From assembly GCA_963680875.1 (NCBI GenBank), contig OY804589.1:22599462-22663461 (forward strand): a DNA stretch of 64,000 nt, written 5' to 3'. Shown here in pieces: positions 12,355 to 24,900 of the stretch; positions within the stretch are counted from its first letter, which is position 1, and the number at the start of each line of letters is the position of its first letter. The translations under genes and the position numbers were made by a program. The notes beneath the pieces were generated by a model. The model saw only the letters and a program-made list of their open reading frames with translations. It searched no databases and had not been told where the DNA came from. The DNA comes from Bathymodiolus brooksi. Lineage: Eukaryota; Mollusca; Bivalvia; Mytilida; Modiolidae.

Positions 12355-12374
12355 GGGGGGAGGGAGGGGGAGGG
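12355..12374 (+). promoter_or_regulatory. G-quadruplex-type G tract
   Basis: Four G runs of 6, 3, 5 and 3 separated by single A residues fit the classic G-quadruplex pattern on the + strand. The tract lies about 520 bp upstream of the proposed CARNS1 start codon, in otherwise AT-rich DNA. A promoter role is inference from position only. Confidence 0.5.
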
Positions 12375-12532
12375 TAGGAGGAGATTTTTCAAAACTCAGA
12401 CACACACAAAATTGTCCTCTAGTCAAAAACTAACCTTTTTATACCTTTTTATAACTTCGGTTAACCGAACCATAATTATGTTTAGTTCAATGCTGTGAAT
12501 TCAATTCTTTCTTAAATATTCACCAAAATAAT

Positions 12533-12602
12533 GTGTGGATTGCCACTGTTGAACCTCCAACAATCGGGGTATTGTTGGAGGTTCAAGGGTGGCAATGCGC
12601 AC
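12533..12602. repeat. Strong hairpin upstream of CARNS1
   Basis: The 25-bp arms 12540-12564 and 12571-12595 are reverse complements at 23 of 25 positions around a 6-base spacer 'cggggt'. Pairing continues imperfectly for about 7 bp outward. It could be a very short palindromic MITE or, if transcribed, a microRNA-like precursor. Its place about 300 bp before the proposed ATG is notable. No second copy was seen in the window. Confidence 0.75.
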
Positions 12603-12841
12603 CCGTTCGGCTCCTACCCCCTGTACATCATGTATAATATAAGTCGTAAGTTGATTTTATAATATTGTGCAAATTATCAGAATTAATCAATTTTTATCAA
12701 CGATTATCTGTACATTATATTTTAACGAGGGAATTTTTTTTTCGTCTCCTTAAATTGTACCGTCTGCTGCCGTGTTTCAGATATATCCTCCTACCTCACG
12801 CTATCTCTCGACGTTCACTCTTTAGTCTACCAAAGAGTTGG

Positions 12842-12878
12842 TATTTAAGTAGAAACCGTTGTCAAAATTACTTCAGTT
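12842..12878 (+). promoter_or_regulatory. Candidate CARNS1 core promoter
   Basis: A TATA-like 'tatttaag' starts at 12842 and an initiator-like 'tcagtt' lies at 12873-12878. With the A at 12875 as +1, the TATA-like element starts at -33, a normal spacing. The leader to the ATG at 12893 would then be only 18 bases, and a start further upstream is possible. Such short motifs arise by chance. Confidence 0.3.
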
Positions 12879-12892
12879 TAGTTCGTTCTACA

Positions 12893-12946
12893 ATGTCAGT
12901 TTCTACTGAGAAATGTACACCTGGAGATAGGGGTAAACAAATACAG
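12893..12946 (+). CDS. CARNS1: CARNS1 exon 1 (proposed start)
   Basis: ATG at 12893 has A at -3. It opens 18 codons (MSVSTEKCTPGDRGKQIQ) ending in cag|gtaagg, a good donor, phase 0, which matches the phase of exon 2. No conserved domain lies in these residues, so the choice rests on splice signal, phase and position, not on homology. Confidence 0.6.
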
Positions 12947-15900
12947 GTAAGGCATCCCGGAAGTACTTAAAATCATGAAATTATCATTTATCAAAATAAC
13001 AGTAATAATTAACAATAATAATAATATTTAATAATAACAATAATAATAATAATGATAAATAAATAAAATAGTTATATTTTTAAAATTTTTGTTCGAAAAT
13101 AAAAGTTTTATACGGCTGATAAATAAATTGAAAACATATATTTTTAGTCAATAAGAATTAAAAAAAATAGTTACTATGACCACACCTGAATATAGAAACA
13201 TCACGCAACTATTCTTGATGACATTTTAGTTATTTTTGTTTTGTTGAATGTATTGTTTTTTGTTAAAGTACAAAATTACACTTTTTTCCCTACCGGGACA
13301 ACAACGATATAATGTTAGGTGTTGGATTTTAAACAGTCGACATTTTTAAGGGAAAAATAAATAACTATTTTCCTTGAAATGCATTACTTATTCGGTTTTT
13401 TCCCCCAACAATGTTGTTTTTCTTAGTTGTTTTAACTTGAAAGTGTTTGTTTTTCTTTCCTAAATATTACATTCAATTTTTTTTCAATTAAATCTTAAGA
13501 CGAATCAAAATCAAGTGGCTAATAAATCTCGTATAACAATTATATAAACGTAACGTTGTTGTTGATGTAGTTAGATGTTAGAGTATCGACAACACACAGA
13601 CATAAAAACAGATACAATAAACATCTATTTTTAATTAGATTGTGCTCTTGTCTGTTTTCTACTAGACTAATTCGTTTGAAACCGAAACACCGAAACAACG
13701 TCTGCGAGAGGACATACCACTTCATTTGGACACGATCCGAGTGAACCGGTCTTTGATCGTATTCCATAATAATGCGTGCTTAATGGAGAGGCAGCAAGCA
13801 CCAATTGTATAGTCTTTGGCTTGACCTGACCGAGTTTCGAACGTATGATCTAATGCCCTAGATACTCGAGGCGAGTTCATTTGTTTTACCATAACAGCAC
13901 CGATGCAGTCCAACCGGGAGTAAAAATACCGGTAAAGATAGAAACGAATATAAAATATATATATAAAACAGTAATTATTGTAAATTTATAGGAAACGTTG
14001 GCAAAGATAGCAGAAGAACACACCACAACCGTGGGTAGCTATAAAGCATGGAAAACGGATGTGAACCTGAATTCTCCAGACCCAAGTGTACCACTAACAA
14101 AGGACGACGAAGACATCCATGATTATTATGATGCTCTACAGTACAGTTTATATGAAAATAATCTCCCAGAAACCATTGATAGAACACAGTCACCAAGGGA
14201 AAGAAATCCGGATACCGGAGTTGCAATAGTTGTTTTATCATCACCCGTTGAATGTCTGGCGATATTGCTAGAAGGTGGAAGGCAGTGTCCGGGTGACATG
14301 TTCCTTGTTATGTCACCATCATGGATTGTGAAAGATAAATCTGATAAAGGTGAAGGTCTTCATTCCTTGTACGTCAAGAAAGCGATTGTGTTTGATCGTG
14401 GAGGATTTTCATTCATTGATGTCTTCCGTGTTCCCAGAAAATGCACGTATTTTGTTAATTATTTCACGAGAGCGTGTACCGATGGTAAGAGAGGTGATGG
14501 AGAGGGAATTGAAATAGAGCTCGATTGTCCTATGTCGAGTTCTCTCGATTTGTGCAAACGGGTGGACGATAAACTTTTAACTAGAATATTCATGGCGGAA
14601 GCTGGAGTGTATTACCCAGAAACATTAGCAATTACCTACAAACCGCCGTACGAATATAAAATTCCAAATGATGCCCGGATTACAATTTTGAATATTAAGA
14701 CAAAAACTGGAATTGAAGAAATGATAGAAGAAGAGTTGAAGGAGTTTCTAAATTCTCAGAGTATTCTGTCCGTTAGTAAGGTACTGTAATTATACATTGA
14801 CATTCTGAAGTTCCAAATTTACAAGAAATGTATTTAGGGAATGACCATTGAACTTCTTATTATTTTTTCTTTTCTTTTTTTCTTTTTTTTTTTGGTTGAA
14901 AAAAACATCTGTCGCAAAATTTTCAGAAAGAAAACATTAAAACATGAAAGACATGAAAAATAATCTGACCGTTCAGTTTCCAACTATTAATCGTGTTAAT
15001 ATTAAAAAAAATACTAATTATTAATATCCAAGAAAATAAATAAAAGGGAAAAAAAGTGTCCGAATTGTTTTTCTTTGCATTTTGCAGGTCAAGATATTTT
15101 TTCTCTATAACATCTGGGGACATGAATACATAGCCTACCTGGCAGTTAAATGGTCGTTACTTTAACATATGATGTTGTATCGAGTGCAGCATTTAAGTCC
15201 AGATGAACCTACAGTTAAAATCTATTTGTGTCGGATGATAATGAAACGTAGTATATTTAATTGTAGATATCTAATTTATTGCACTCAGTGCTATTCTGGA
15301 ATAGCATCCGTCAGGATATTATCATTGTCAAAAGGCGAAATTCTTTGAGAGCAAGAAGCAAACAGGTCATAAAACGATAGCAAAAATTGGCTAAGGCCCC
15401 TATGCCTAAGGTGGGAGAACCTTTATTAAATATTTATTGCATTTTTAGAAACTGTAAATTTTAATAATAAATACATCTTCTAATAAACCATATATTTGTC
15501 GAAACACTGACTACTGACCATCGGAGGATTATACCCTCTGGGGCTAATAGTCGACCAGCAGAGGCATCGCTTAGTGATGGTAATAAAAACATTGATATGT
15601 AGCACAACATGTTCATCAGATTGTTATGAGGAGTGGTAGAAGACCACACAACGATGCAAAAATATAATTGTCATAATTACTTTTTCCTACACTCCTTAAA
15701 CGTGGTTGTTTCTTTTTGTAATAGGACTAAACAAAGTTAAACAAGTGTAATTGTCACAATGCCATTTTCCTGCACCCCCTCTAAAAGTTGCTGCTCCCTA
15801 TTGGTAGAAAACCACACAAAGTTACACAATTATAATTGTCACAATGCCCTTGTCCTTCCGTGTTTAACGTTGTTAATAAAATAAGGACATGACATAGTTA

Positions 15901-18900
15901 CTGTATTATATATAGAAACGTAAGGATTGAGAGGTATTTGATTCATTGGCACTTATAATCAGATAATGTATTTAAATAAACAAAACACGTTCTTACTGAT
16001 AAGATACCATCAATCAACGGTAGATTGGTTTCTGTCAAATTGTAAGTGTTGTAGCGCTATGTATTTAAATAAAACATCTACAGGAGAACTATTCTATCGT
16101 GGAGGAATGTTCTATAAATGACACCCTGTATAGGTAATTGGGTTTTCTAATTGTGTCGGGTTCAACTAAAGTTCTACCACGTGATTTCTACGCTGTTTGT
16201 GATTTCTGGCTACATCTTACTGAATAATTGTTCAACAACGGTGTTCGTGTTATTTTTGCATTTATTTTAGATCGGTTAAAACAAAAAAGATGAAAAAGGT
16301 GCAAGAATGTATATAAGGCGTTAATTAGTGATAAAGTTAATGATTTAAACTAACAAGGGATACTATCTAATATTACACTTAAGGCATAAAAAAAGTAAAG
16401 GAATGACTTGTAGTATAAAAGGATATGGATCTAAATAAACAAAGGAGACTATCCCAAATTACACTCACAACCTAAATTAAAGTAAACAGTGGCTTGTTTT
16501 GTGGTCTACATGGTAGCAGGTATTAATTTGGAACCTGTGAAACCCAATGTAACACCCATACTAAGTCAGATTACTATTGTGTGTTGCACAAAGACAGTCT
16601 TTAAATGATTGTGTCAGAGACGTACTTCTTTGGCTCAATCTTTTAAAACACTCAGAGGTTGCGGATTCGAATTATCTGTCTTTTTTGACAATAATGTAAA
16701 AAAAAATATTATTTTAAAAGAGTAAAAATAAATAATGAGAAAATAATGCCTCCAGAGGCGCGAACAAAATGCATGTCATATAGGGTCATCTCATTTTAAT
16801 AATGTGTAATGTATTTCAATAGACAACACATACACAGTATAATTATAAACACACCTGAGTATTTATAGAAGATAAGCTGAGTACCTATCTTATGTCAAAA
16901 ACCAGGAATACAATTTCTCAAATATTTCTAGCTTTTTCTTACTTCAATTCGAGCGCAGGACTTTAAAAACCAGATCATTGTCATTTTCAAAATCATTCAC
17001 GGCTCATTTTGATTTTTGTCACATTATGAACTTGTGAGGGGCCATAGAATCCTACCTTCTAAAAACAGAAAGAAAAACAAATCAAAGAACTTCTTTGTAT
17101 TCGTTTAAATGCACAAAAAAAAACGGTATTTGCGTCATATCAAAGGTTGAAGTAAATAAAATTGTTTCATTTTCTGAGATGTATGTTATTTTTGTAGTTA
17201 TTTTATTGATATTTGCAGGTTGTTGTAAAACCATCAGGTGTACTATGGCATGGTAGTCGGTGTGTGTCGTACCATGATGTTACAAATTTGTCCGAGGTCT
17301 TTAAGGCTGTTTTGTGTTTGTTCTCTATAATTGAAGTAGAAAATGCAGTTCTCGTCGAGGCTTTTCATCACACTACAACATCTCCCAATAGAGAACTTGG
17401 TAAGATACGAGTATATTAGATATAAATATTCATCATTTTATAATTTAAGATAGTACAGTGATATATGTTTTATCACCAGTTTTTGGTTTTATCCATTATG
17501 TGTGAACTTGATAGTGTCACAAATAGATACCGTCAACACACATATACATGACTGGTGCCTTTAACACATATATACATGACTGGTGCCTTTAACACACATA
17601 TACAAGACTGGTACCTTTAGCAAGCATATACATAACTAGTACCTTTAACATACATATACATGACTGATACCGCTAACACACATATACGTGTAAATACACT
17701 CTCAGACCAAGACTGTTTAAACTGATCACATAATCTTTGTTGAAATTTTTTTGACAATACGACATTTTTAGGTACATTTGTGTCAACCAATATTCTGACA
17801 AACCACAATCATTTAATAATTTCTCGATACAACATACCGATTTCGAGTGAAAACAATGCTGAATGTGCATATTATACAATAATTTAAACAAAACTGCAGC
17901 TATTTTATCTTGCCTATTACAAACAATTCGTTGCCAAAAAGCAATCATTCTGCATTTAATAAAAATATCTGTTGGATAACGGCCTAATTCACCATATAAA
18001 ATACAAGTTGGTGTACTTTTTTTCAAACCTAGCAATATTTTATTGAACTGTAGACAAAATCATTCAAGTATATTATTTTTCTTGAAGCCCCAGACTTCAC
18101 AACCATACATAACAACAGGTGATACCATAGTATCAAATAACTCTAACTGTATATCAACTGGCAAATTTAAATTTCTACATTTCTGCAAAATACTGTACAT
18201 TGCTTTCCTATCTTGGCTAACTAACTTAATAGACTGGTTGTTACAGAAAGAACGGTTCTTTCTGCATATAATAACAGCTATAATTTCAAATAAACAGATA
18301 TATCTTCGGTATCAAGAAAAATATGAGTAGCATTATAAACATTTGTCAACCCATCATATGCATGTGAAATAAATTCTACTAAATCATTTAAGAATAAAGA
18401 GAAAAGTACAGGGGATAAGTTTTCTCCTTGTCTAACACCAACATTACTGTAAAAATGATCAGACAATTTTGTACCAAGACGGACACATGATTTGGCACTT
18501 TCATACATATTATGAATTATTTTGAACATTTTCCCATCTATACCATATTGTAATAACTTATGTCATAATGCACATCTATCAACATACTCAAATGCCTTGC
18601 GATAATCAATAAATGCACAAAACAATGTTTTATTACAACGTAAATACATATCAATCAAACATTTCAAGTTGAAAATATGATCTGTAATACTATAGTGTTT
18701 TCTAAAACCTGCCTGTTCTTCACATAATATACTCATGTTATCTAAGTAAGAGCTTAAACGGTTGTCTAAAATAGTAATAACTAGTTTACCAAAGCAGCTG
18801 AGTATCGTAACATCATGGTAATTGTCAGGACTAGCAGGATCACCTTTATTTTTATAAATTGGTACAATAATTCCCTCAGACCAAGACTCTGGTATAATAC

Positions 18901-21900
18901 CCGAGTCAAAAACAACATTAAAAAGCTTGACAAATACAGGTAAAAGTTTACTGCATGAATGCTTAAGAAACTCATTCAATATTAAATCACTGCCACACGC
19001 CTTGTTATTTTTTAAACGCTTTACAGCATCTAATACATCTTTCTCAGTTATACAACTATTTAACTCAGTATTCAAATTACTAACATTATTTACATCAACA
19101 TGTTCAAAAGTATCATCTTCTTCTTCATTTACATCTTGTACAGTGTTTAATTTTCTAAAATGCTCCAAAAAACAATTCAATGACACATTTTTAGCAATCT
19201 TTTGTTTATTTTCATTACTACAGGTTCTATTTAACAAAGACCAGTAAGATGTTAGGTCTGTCTGCTTAAGACCTCTCAATTTATTAATAAATTTCTATTA
19301 TATAAATGGAACTGAGTATTCAAAACTTTCTTATATTCTTTACTACATTTAATTAGGTTAGTCTTACTCTCTACAGTTCTAACTCTCCAATTATAATTTT
19401 TGGCTTTATGATACAGTTTTCGCTTAATACTACTCTTTGTTAAAACATGGTTTTCTAAGTTTGCCATTTTTATTTACACTTCTTTTATTCGACCTATTTT
19501 CAACTTCAGACAATAATTCACAATTTACTGCTGCAATTCTAATGATATCATTACATTCCTCAATAACACTATTTATAACATCTTTATTCACATTTGCTAC
19601 ATCAAAAACATCAAGTTTTTCATACAAAGTTTGAATATCATCATCACACAGACAATTGTTTAATAATTCACATTTTTCAGTCACCCATTTTGTAAAGCAT
19701 TGTGACAATCACTCAACATTGGATCAAAAGGTAGTATTTCAAAAGTAGCAACATATGAAAATAATTCTGGTGTTAATATACAGTAATCTACTAAAGAAGA
19801 TACTTTGCATGTCAAGGCACCAACATTTTTGTCTTTACCCAATCTTCCATTTGCAACGAGAAGATTTAAATTCTGGCATAACATAAGAAAATTGTTTCCG
19901 TAATTATTAACAAACTTATCAAGACTTACTCTTTTACAATTTATACCTAATATATCTAGGTTACCTAAATCAAATTCTTGTTTTAATACATCATCGAATT
20001 GTACAGTGTTACAAGCATAATCATCTATGTTGACAAAGTCATCTTTAGTGCCAGAGCGCGCATTTAAGTCGCCAAGGAGGCAAATTTTACAGATTTTGTT
20101 CTGCTACAAACTTCAAAATGTCATCTTCAATAACATAGAAAAAGTCTATAGAACTATATATACTATGTTCAGGAGGAATATACATAGCACCAAATAAAAT
20201 AGGAGCATATAAAACATCTTTTGAAATAAACCATAACACATTTTCAGAAGAACTTTTCAACACTTACAATATTTACAAATATAGAACTGTTAACAAATAC
20301 CACTTTAGCAAACTTATGCATAAATGGTACCCTTAGCACACATATATATGACTGGTACCTTTAGCATACATATACATGACTGGTACCTTTAACACACACA
20401 TACATGACTGGTATCTTTTACACACATATATATGACTGGTACCTTTAACACGCATATACATGACTGGTACCTTTAACACACATATCCATGACTGATACCT
20501 TAATCACACATACACCTGACTGGTATCTTTAGCACACATATACATGACTGGTACCTTTAACATACATATACATGACTGGTACCATTAACAAACATACACA
20601 TAACTGGTATCTTTAGCACACATATACCTGACTGGTACTTTTAACATACATATACATGACTGGTACATTTAACACACATATACATGACTGGTACCTTTAA
20701 CACACATATACATGACTGACATCTTTCCTGACTTGGTACCGACATACCAATTACAAGTGGCGGGAGTCCAACTAGTAAAATGGGCCGCAATTTCCCCTCT
20801 TAGTACAAACATTCGTGTGAGTAAAATTTCAACCCTCCCATGTAAATGGATGAGCAGTTGTTGTAAAGAAAGAACACCAATTCGTAGCATATATGTTTTG
20901 TTGAAAATGGTGTTAAATATTAGCAATTTGGTCTTGACCTATTAAATTCTTATTTATCGTTAAGAATCTTGGCCTCATTTTCGCTGTTATGATTGCCAAA
21001 AAAGCAATAAAAAATGGTGAAAAAAAATGAACATTTATAAAATCCAATAAACGATCGTAAAAAGAGTCAAAATCGACACTCAAATTCAAGACCACTCACT
21101 TTCCTGGCTAGGTACAGGCACTTCAACAATCAGTGGCGGGGTTAAACTAGTCATAAATCACACCTCACGTGTACAATGACGCATGCCACTTTGTTTTCAG
21201 TGGACTATTCGTTTAGACTTCGGTCCAATGTTTGTAGAAGATTTGACAACACATCTGTTACCACTCTGTTGGTGTGTGGCATTGGACCAAAAGATGAACC
21301 AATCAACGGAGATAATACGATTCCACAGTCTTTTGAAACCACCATGAACATGTGGGGAGTGGATGACAAAAAACTGGACCGTATAAGACAGACCATAGTC
21401 AATGGGTCAGAGAGACTTCTAGATCGTATTATAGAGTATGAGTGTTCATTGTCGTCCGATGTAAAAGGTGGTGCTGGGGCAGAGACAGATCTGATAGGTA
21501 GGTGTTTTATTTATTGAGCTTGTGTTAAGTACATCAATCGGATGTTTTATCTGAATCATCCATTAACCTTTAGGTTGAACGAGGATTTTTTAATTATGTC
21601 ACAATCTCTATGAGCTTGAAATAAAGGATACCACATATACAGATATGCTTGCTTCATACCTTTAGCTATGCCTCGAAATTGACAGTGAACTTTCCATTAT
21701 ATGCAGCAACATCCCAGCAGCACTTGCATATGGAGTATATCTTTCAGTTAATACGATATTCCAGAGCATGTGGTTCCTATCATGATTTCCTTGATAGAGG
21801 GTTGCTGCTAACAAGGAAGCTACTGGACCAATGGTTCCTATTGGGAAAGTTGAAGTCATCACTTCGAAAGTTTTACGGTCGCCACCATGTCTTGGTTGAC

Positions 21901-24900
21901 TGTAGTGGAATATATGCGTCAAAAATGAACACGTATATATTCCACTTCCTGGTCCTTTACTCATTCATGACTTATCACACGGTTTGTACTAGATTAACAC
22001 GACGGGTGCCACTAGTGGAACATGAATTGCTTAACCTTCCGGAGCACATGAGCTCATCCCCGGTTTTTAGTTGGGTTCGTGTTACTCGATATTTAGTTTT
22101 ATGTGTATGTTTTGTAGATCGTTGTTTATTTTTTTTCATTTGGCCATTATGTTGTCTGTCCTTCTTCGACATAGGGATTCCAATTACCTCTTTGATATCT
22201 TGAATGTAAACAAATTATTAATCTGATTTTCATTTTGTGTGAAAAGAAGATTTGTGGCTAGCATTTTACAATGCTTTTATTTTCTACTCTATTCATATAT
22301 TTTGTAATTGGAGATCTGGATGGAATCTTAGAGCCAGTAGCTATATATTTTACAATGCTTTTATTTTCTACTCTAGGCATAGATTTTGTAATTGGAGATG
22401 TGGATGGAAAGTTAGAGCCTGTTGGTATTGAAGTAAATAGTCATGATTGCACTATTAATTGCCAACTGTTTGAATTTATGAATCCACACACACAAGGGAA
22501 TGCTGTCAAACCTTATGTGGAGACGATGATAGCAAGATCTCAAAAGTTTTCAATGCAAGGAAGAACTGTTTTGGTTATTGGAGCTGGCGGATACAGTAAA
22601 TGTTTTATCTGGGATACATATCAAACATTTGGAATACAGGTACATAAATTACCTTCAACCTTACCTGAATATCTACAAATATTTAGATTCCATTTTTATT
22701 TCAAAATCAACGAAAAACATAACATACCACATTGTTGGAACAGTTCATTAATCCAATCGAAAAATATTAGAAACAGGATAAAATTGATAACACATGACCA
22801 CTCAATGTCCTGACTTGGTACAGGAACTTCACTCAATGTCCTGACTTGGTACAGTAACTTCAATAAAAGGTGGTGAGGCTATACTAGTCTTAAAGTCGTG
22901 TGTGGTTTTACAATTATACAGCTACCGGCGTCTGTCCCATCGTAATCGATATATTTTCATGATCAAATTTTAAAAGTCTTTACGCTTTACATTGATATCT
23001 ACTTATATCTATGTTCCGATTTTATTTCTCCTGTGTACTGGTGAATGTCCCAAGGGTCCAAGCCAAAAGAGCTGTTCAGCGCATCCCTAACCTTCCATAC
23101 TTTGTCAATCGCAGTCAAGCGTCGTTGACCCAGTTGACTCATACCTTCGCTAACTTCTCAATAGTTTTTTTACTTATATTATTGAACTTGTTATCATCCT
23201 AAATATAGCTGAAATACTGTTCAACAATCAATAATCTTCTCCTCAGAAAGCGCTGGACCAAATTTATTCAAATTTGGCCAACTCGATTTTGTGGTTTTCA
23301 CCCGTAGCAAATTGCATACGACAGCCCATTTTTCCTGTCAATCTCTGAGACTTCATGATTTTTATTGTAAGCTTCATGTATTACATTATTGTTATTATTA
23401 TTATTATTATTATTATATACTGTTATTATTATTATTATTATTATTTAACGAATTAGCAATTAGCATATTCAATTATCAGAAAAATATTCACGTTTGAATA
23501 TTAAAGAACTCATGATTTATTGCGTCACCAGTGTAAAAATAGATATGATGAAATTGCAATATAATTCTGGTTTTTAGTCGTATTCCGTATCTCTATCGTG
23601 CCATGACCGTGGGAGGTTTTGGTTATTATGTTTAAGGTCTTTAGTATTCCTCCTCCCAAACACTACTTGGTTTTCCAATATTTTGACTTTGAACGTACCT
23701 GATGAAGCTTATTCCAAAAACGCGTCTCGTCCGCTAAGCTATAACTTCTTTGCTTTAATTGTTATCATTTCCAATTCCAGGTTATTCTGGTGGATCCAGA
23801 TCAAAATAGTCATGGTTCATCGATGGCATCTACCTTCGTCAAGTATGATTTTCTTAATCATAAAAAAGACGGTGAACATGCAGTCGAAATAGTAAAAATT
23901 CTAAAAGAGAAAGGACTTACAATTGATGGATGTGTAACGTTTTGGGAAGACTGTGGTCCTTTAGCAGCCACAATCTGTGATCTTTTACATTTAAACGGTC
24001 CCGGTCAACATGCAGCAGAAATTGCAAAAAAGAAAAGTTGGACCCATGCGATACTGCGGACCAGGACAGGCGATATCCCCCATTTTCCAAGGACGTACCT
24101 GTATGCAGCAAAGTGTTACCATATAAAAAGCGAGTCAGACATTTACAACGCCATCAGTTATATCGGAATTCCTGCTGTTTTGAAACTAGAATACGGCTCA
24201 AGTGCTGTAGGTGTGAAACCCATCAGAGATCACACAGAGTGTAAAAATATATATCAGAATATTAAGACAAAGTTACGATCGGAAAAGGACCATCCTGGTA
24301 TTGGACTGGGATACAGTAACGATCTGTTTCTGATGGAATATATTGAGGGAACAGAACACGATGTTGACATTATCATATTTCAACGGCAATTAATTGCAGC
24401 GTTCGTTTCCGATAACGGTCCAACACGTCAAGGACGTTTTACAGAAACGACTGCCTTAATGCCAAGCTGTCTTTTGCCAGATAGAGAGGGACAGCTTGTG
24501 ACTGCTGCATACCAGTGCTGTACTGAAATAGGATTGATCGATGGAGTATTTAATGTTGAAATGAAAATGACGAAGACAGGACCAAAGTTGATAGAAATAA
24601 ATGCCAGAATGGGCGGTTTTTATCTTAGAGATTGGATTCTTACCTGTTATGGAATTGATCTTCTCTTGTATTCATGTATGTGCTGCTTGGGCATTCGTCC
24701 AATCATTGCAAAGCAAACACCGAAGTGTCACCTGATGGGTACAATGTGTGTTCCGTCTGCACATAAAGAACAACTGAAAGATTCGCATAAACTTAACTCA
24801 TTAAATACTATGATTCAAAAGGGCATAGTTCAATACAACCAGATCGAGGCATCATTAGATGATTGTGGGAGTGAAGACGAGGAGGAGCCTTTCTGTAATA

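Larger units (their letters stand above)
14781..17218 (+). other. CARNS1 intron 2
   Basis: Mostly unrecognised AT-rich sequence. It holds a three-copy 84-bp repeat (15650-15900) and a degenerate tRNA-like head (about 16620-16690). Around 15500-15640 the text resembles interspersed mussel repeat, without clear ends. Confidence 0.6.
17400..21200 (+). other. CARNS1 intron 3
   Basis: A 3.8-kb intron filled mostly by a 28-bp minisatellite and a LINE fragment, with two copies of a dispersed repeat near its 3' end. Confidence 0.7.
22640..23780 (+). other. CARNS1 intron 5
   Basis: Contains a dispersed repeat copy (22800-22925), in which a 33-bp piece ('caatgtcctgacttggtaca') is duplicated in tandem, and an ATT microsatellite (23384-23445). 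Otherwise unremarkable. Confidence 0.6.

Noticed and set aside
12665..12892. Upstream extension of CARNS1 exon 1 in the same frame
   Set aside because: The frame is open but contains no in-frame ATG with good context before 12893 and has low-complexity, UTR-like composition; 12893 fits better.
13540..14244. Minus-strand frames overlapping CARNS1 exon 2 and intron 1
   Set aside because: They are antisense shadows of the conserved exon and of a SINE fragment, with no domain of their own.
18043..19634. Plus-strand frames of 65-106 codons within 18-19.7 kb
   Set aside because: They are antisense to the minus-strand LINE protein and carry no motifs.
21649..22203. 184-codon open frame as a host gene in intron 4
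   Set aside because: Its motifs (FQLIRYSRACGSYHDFLDRG) belong to a retroelement reverse transcriptase, and it continues into that element's non-coding tail.
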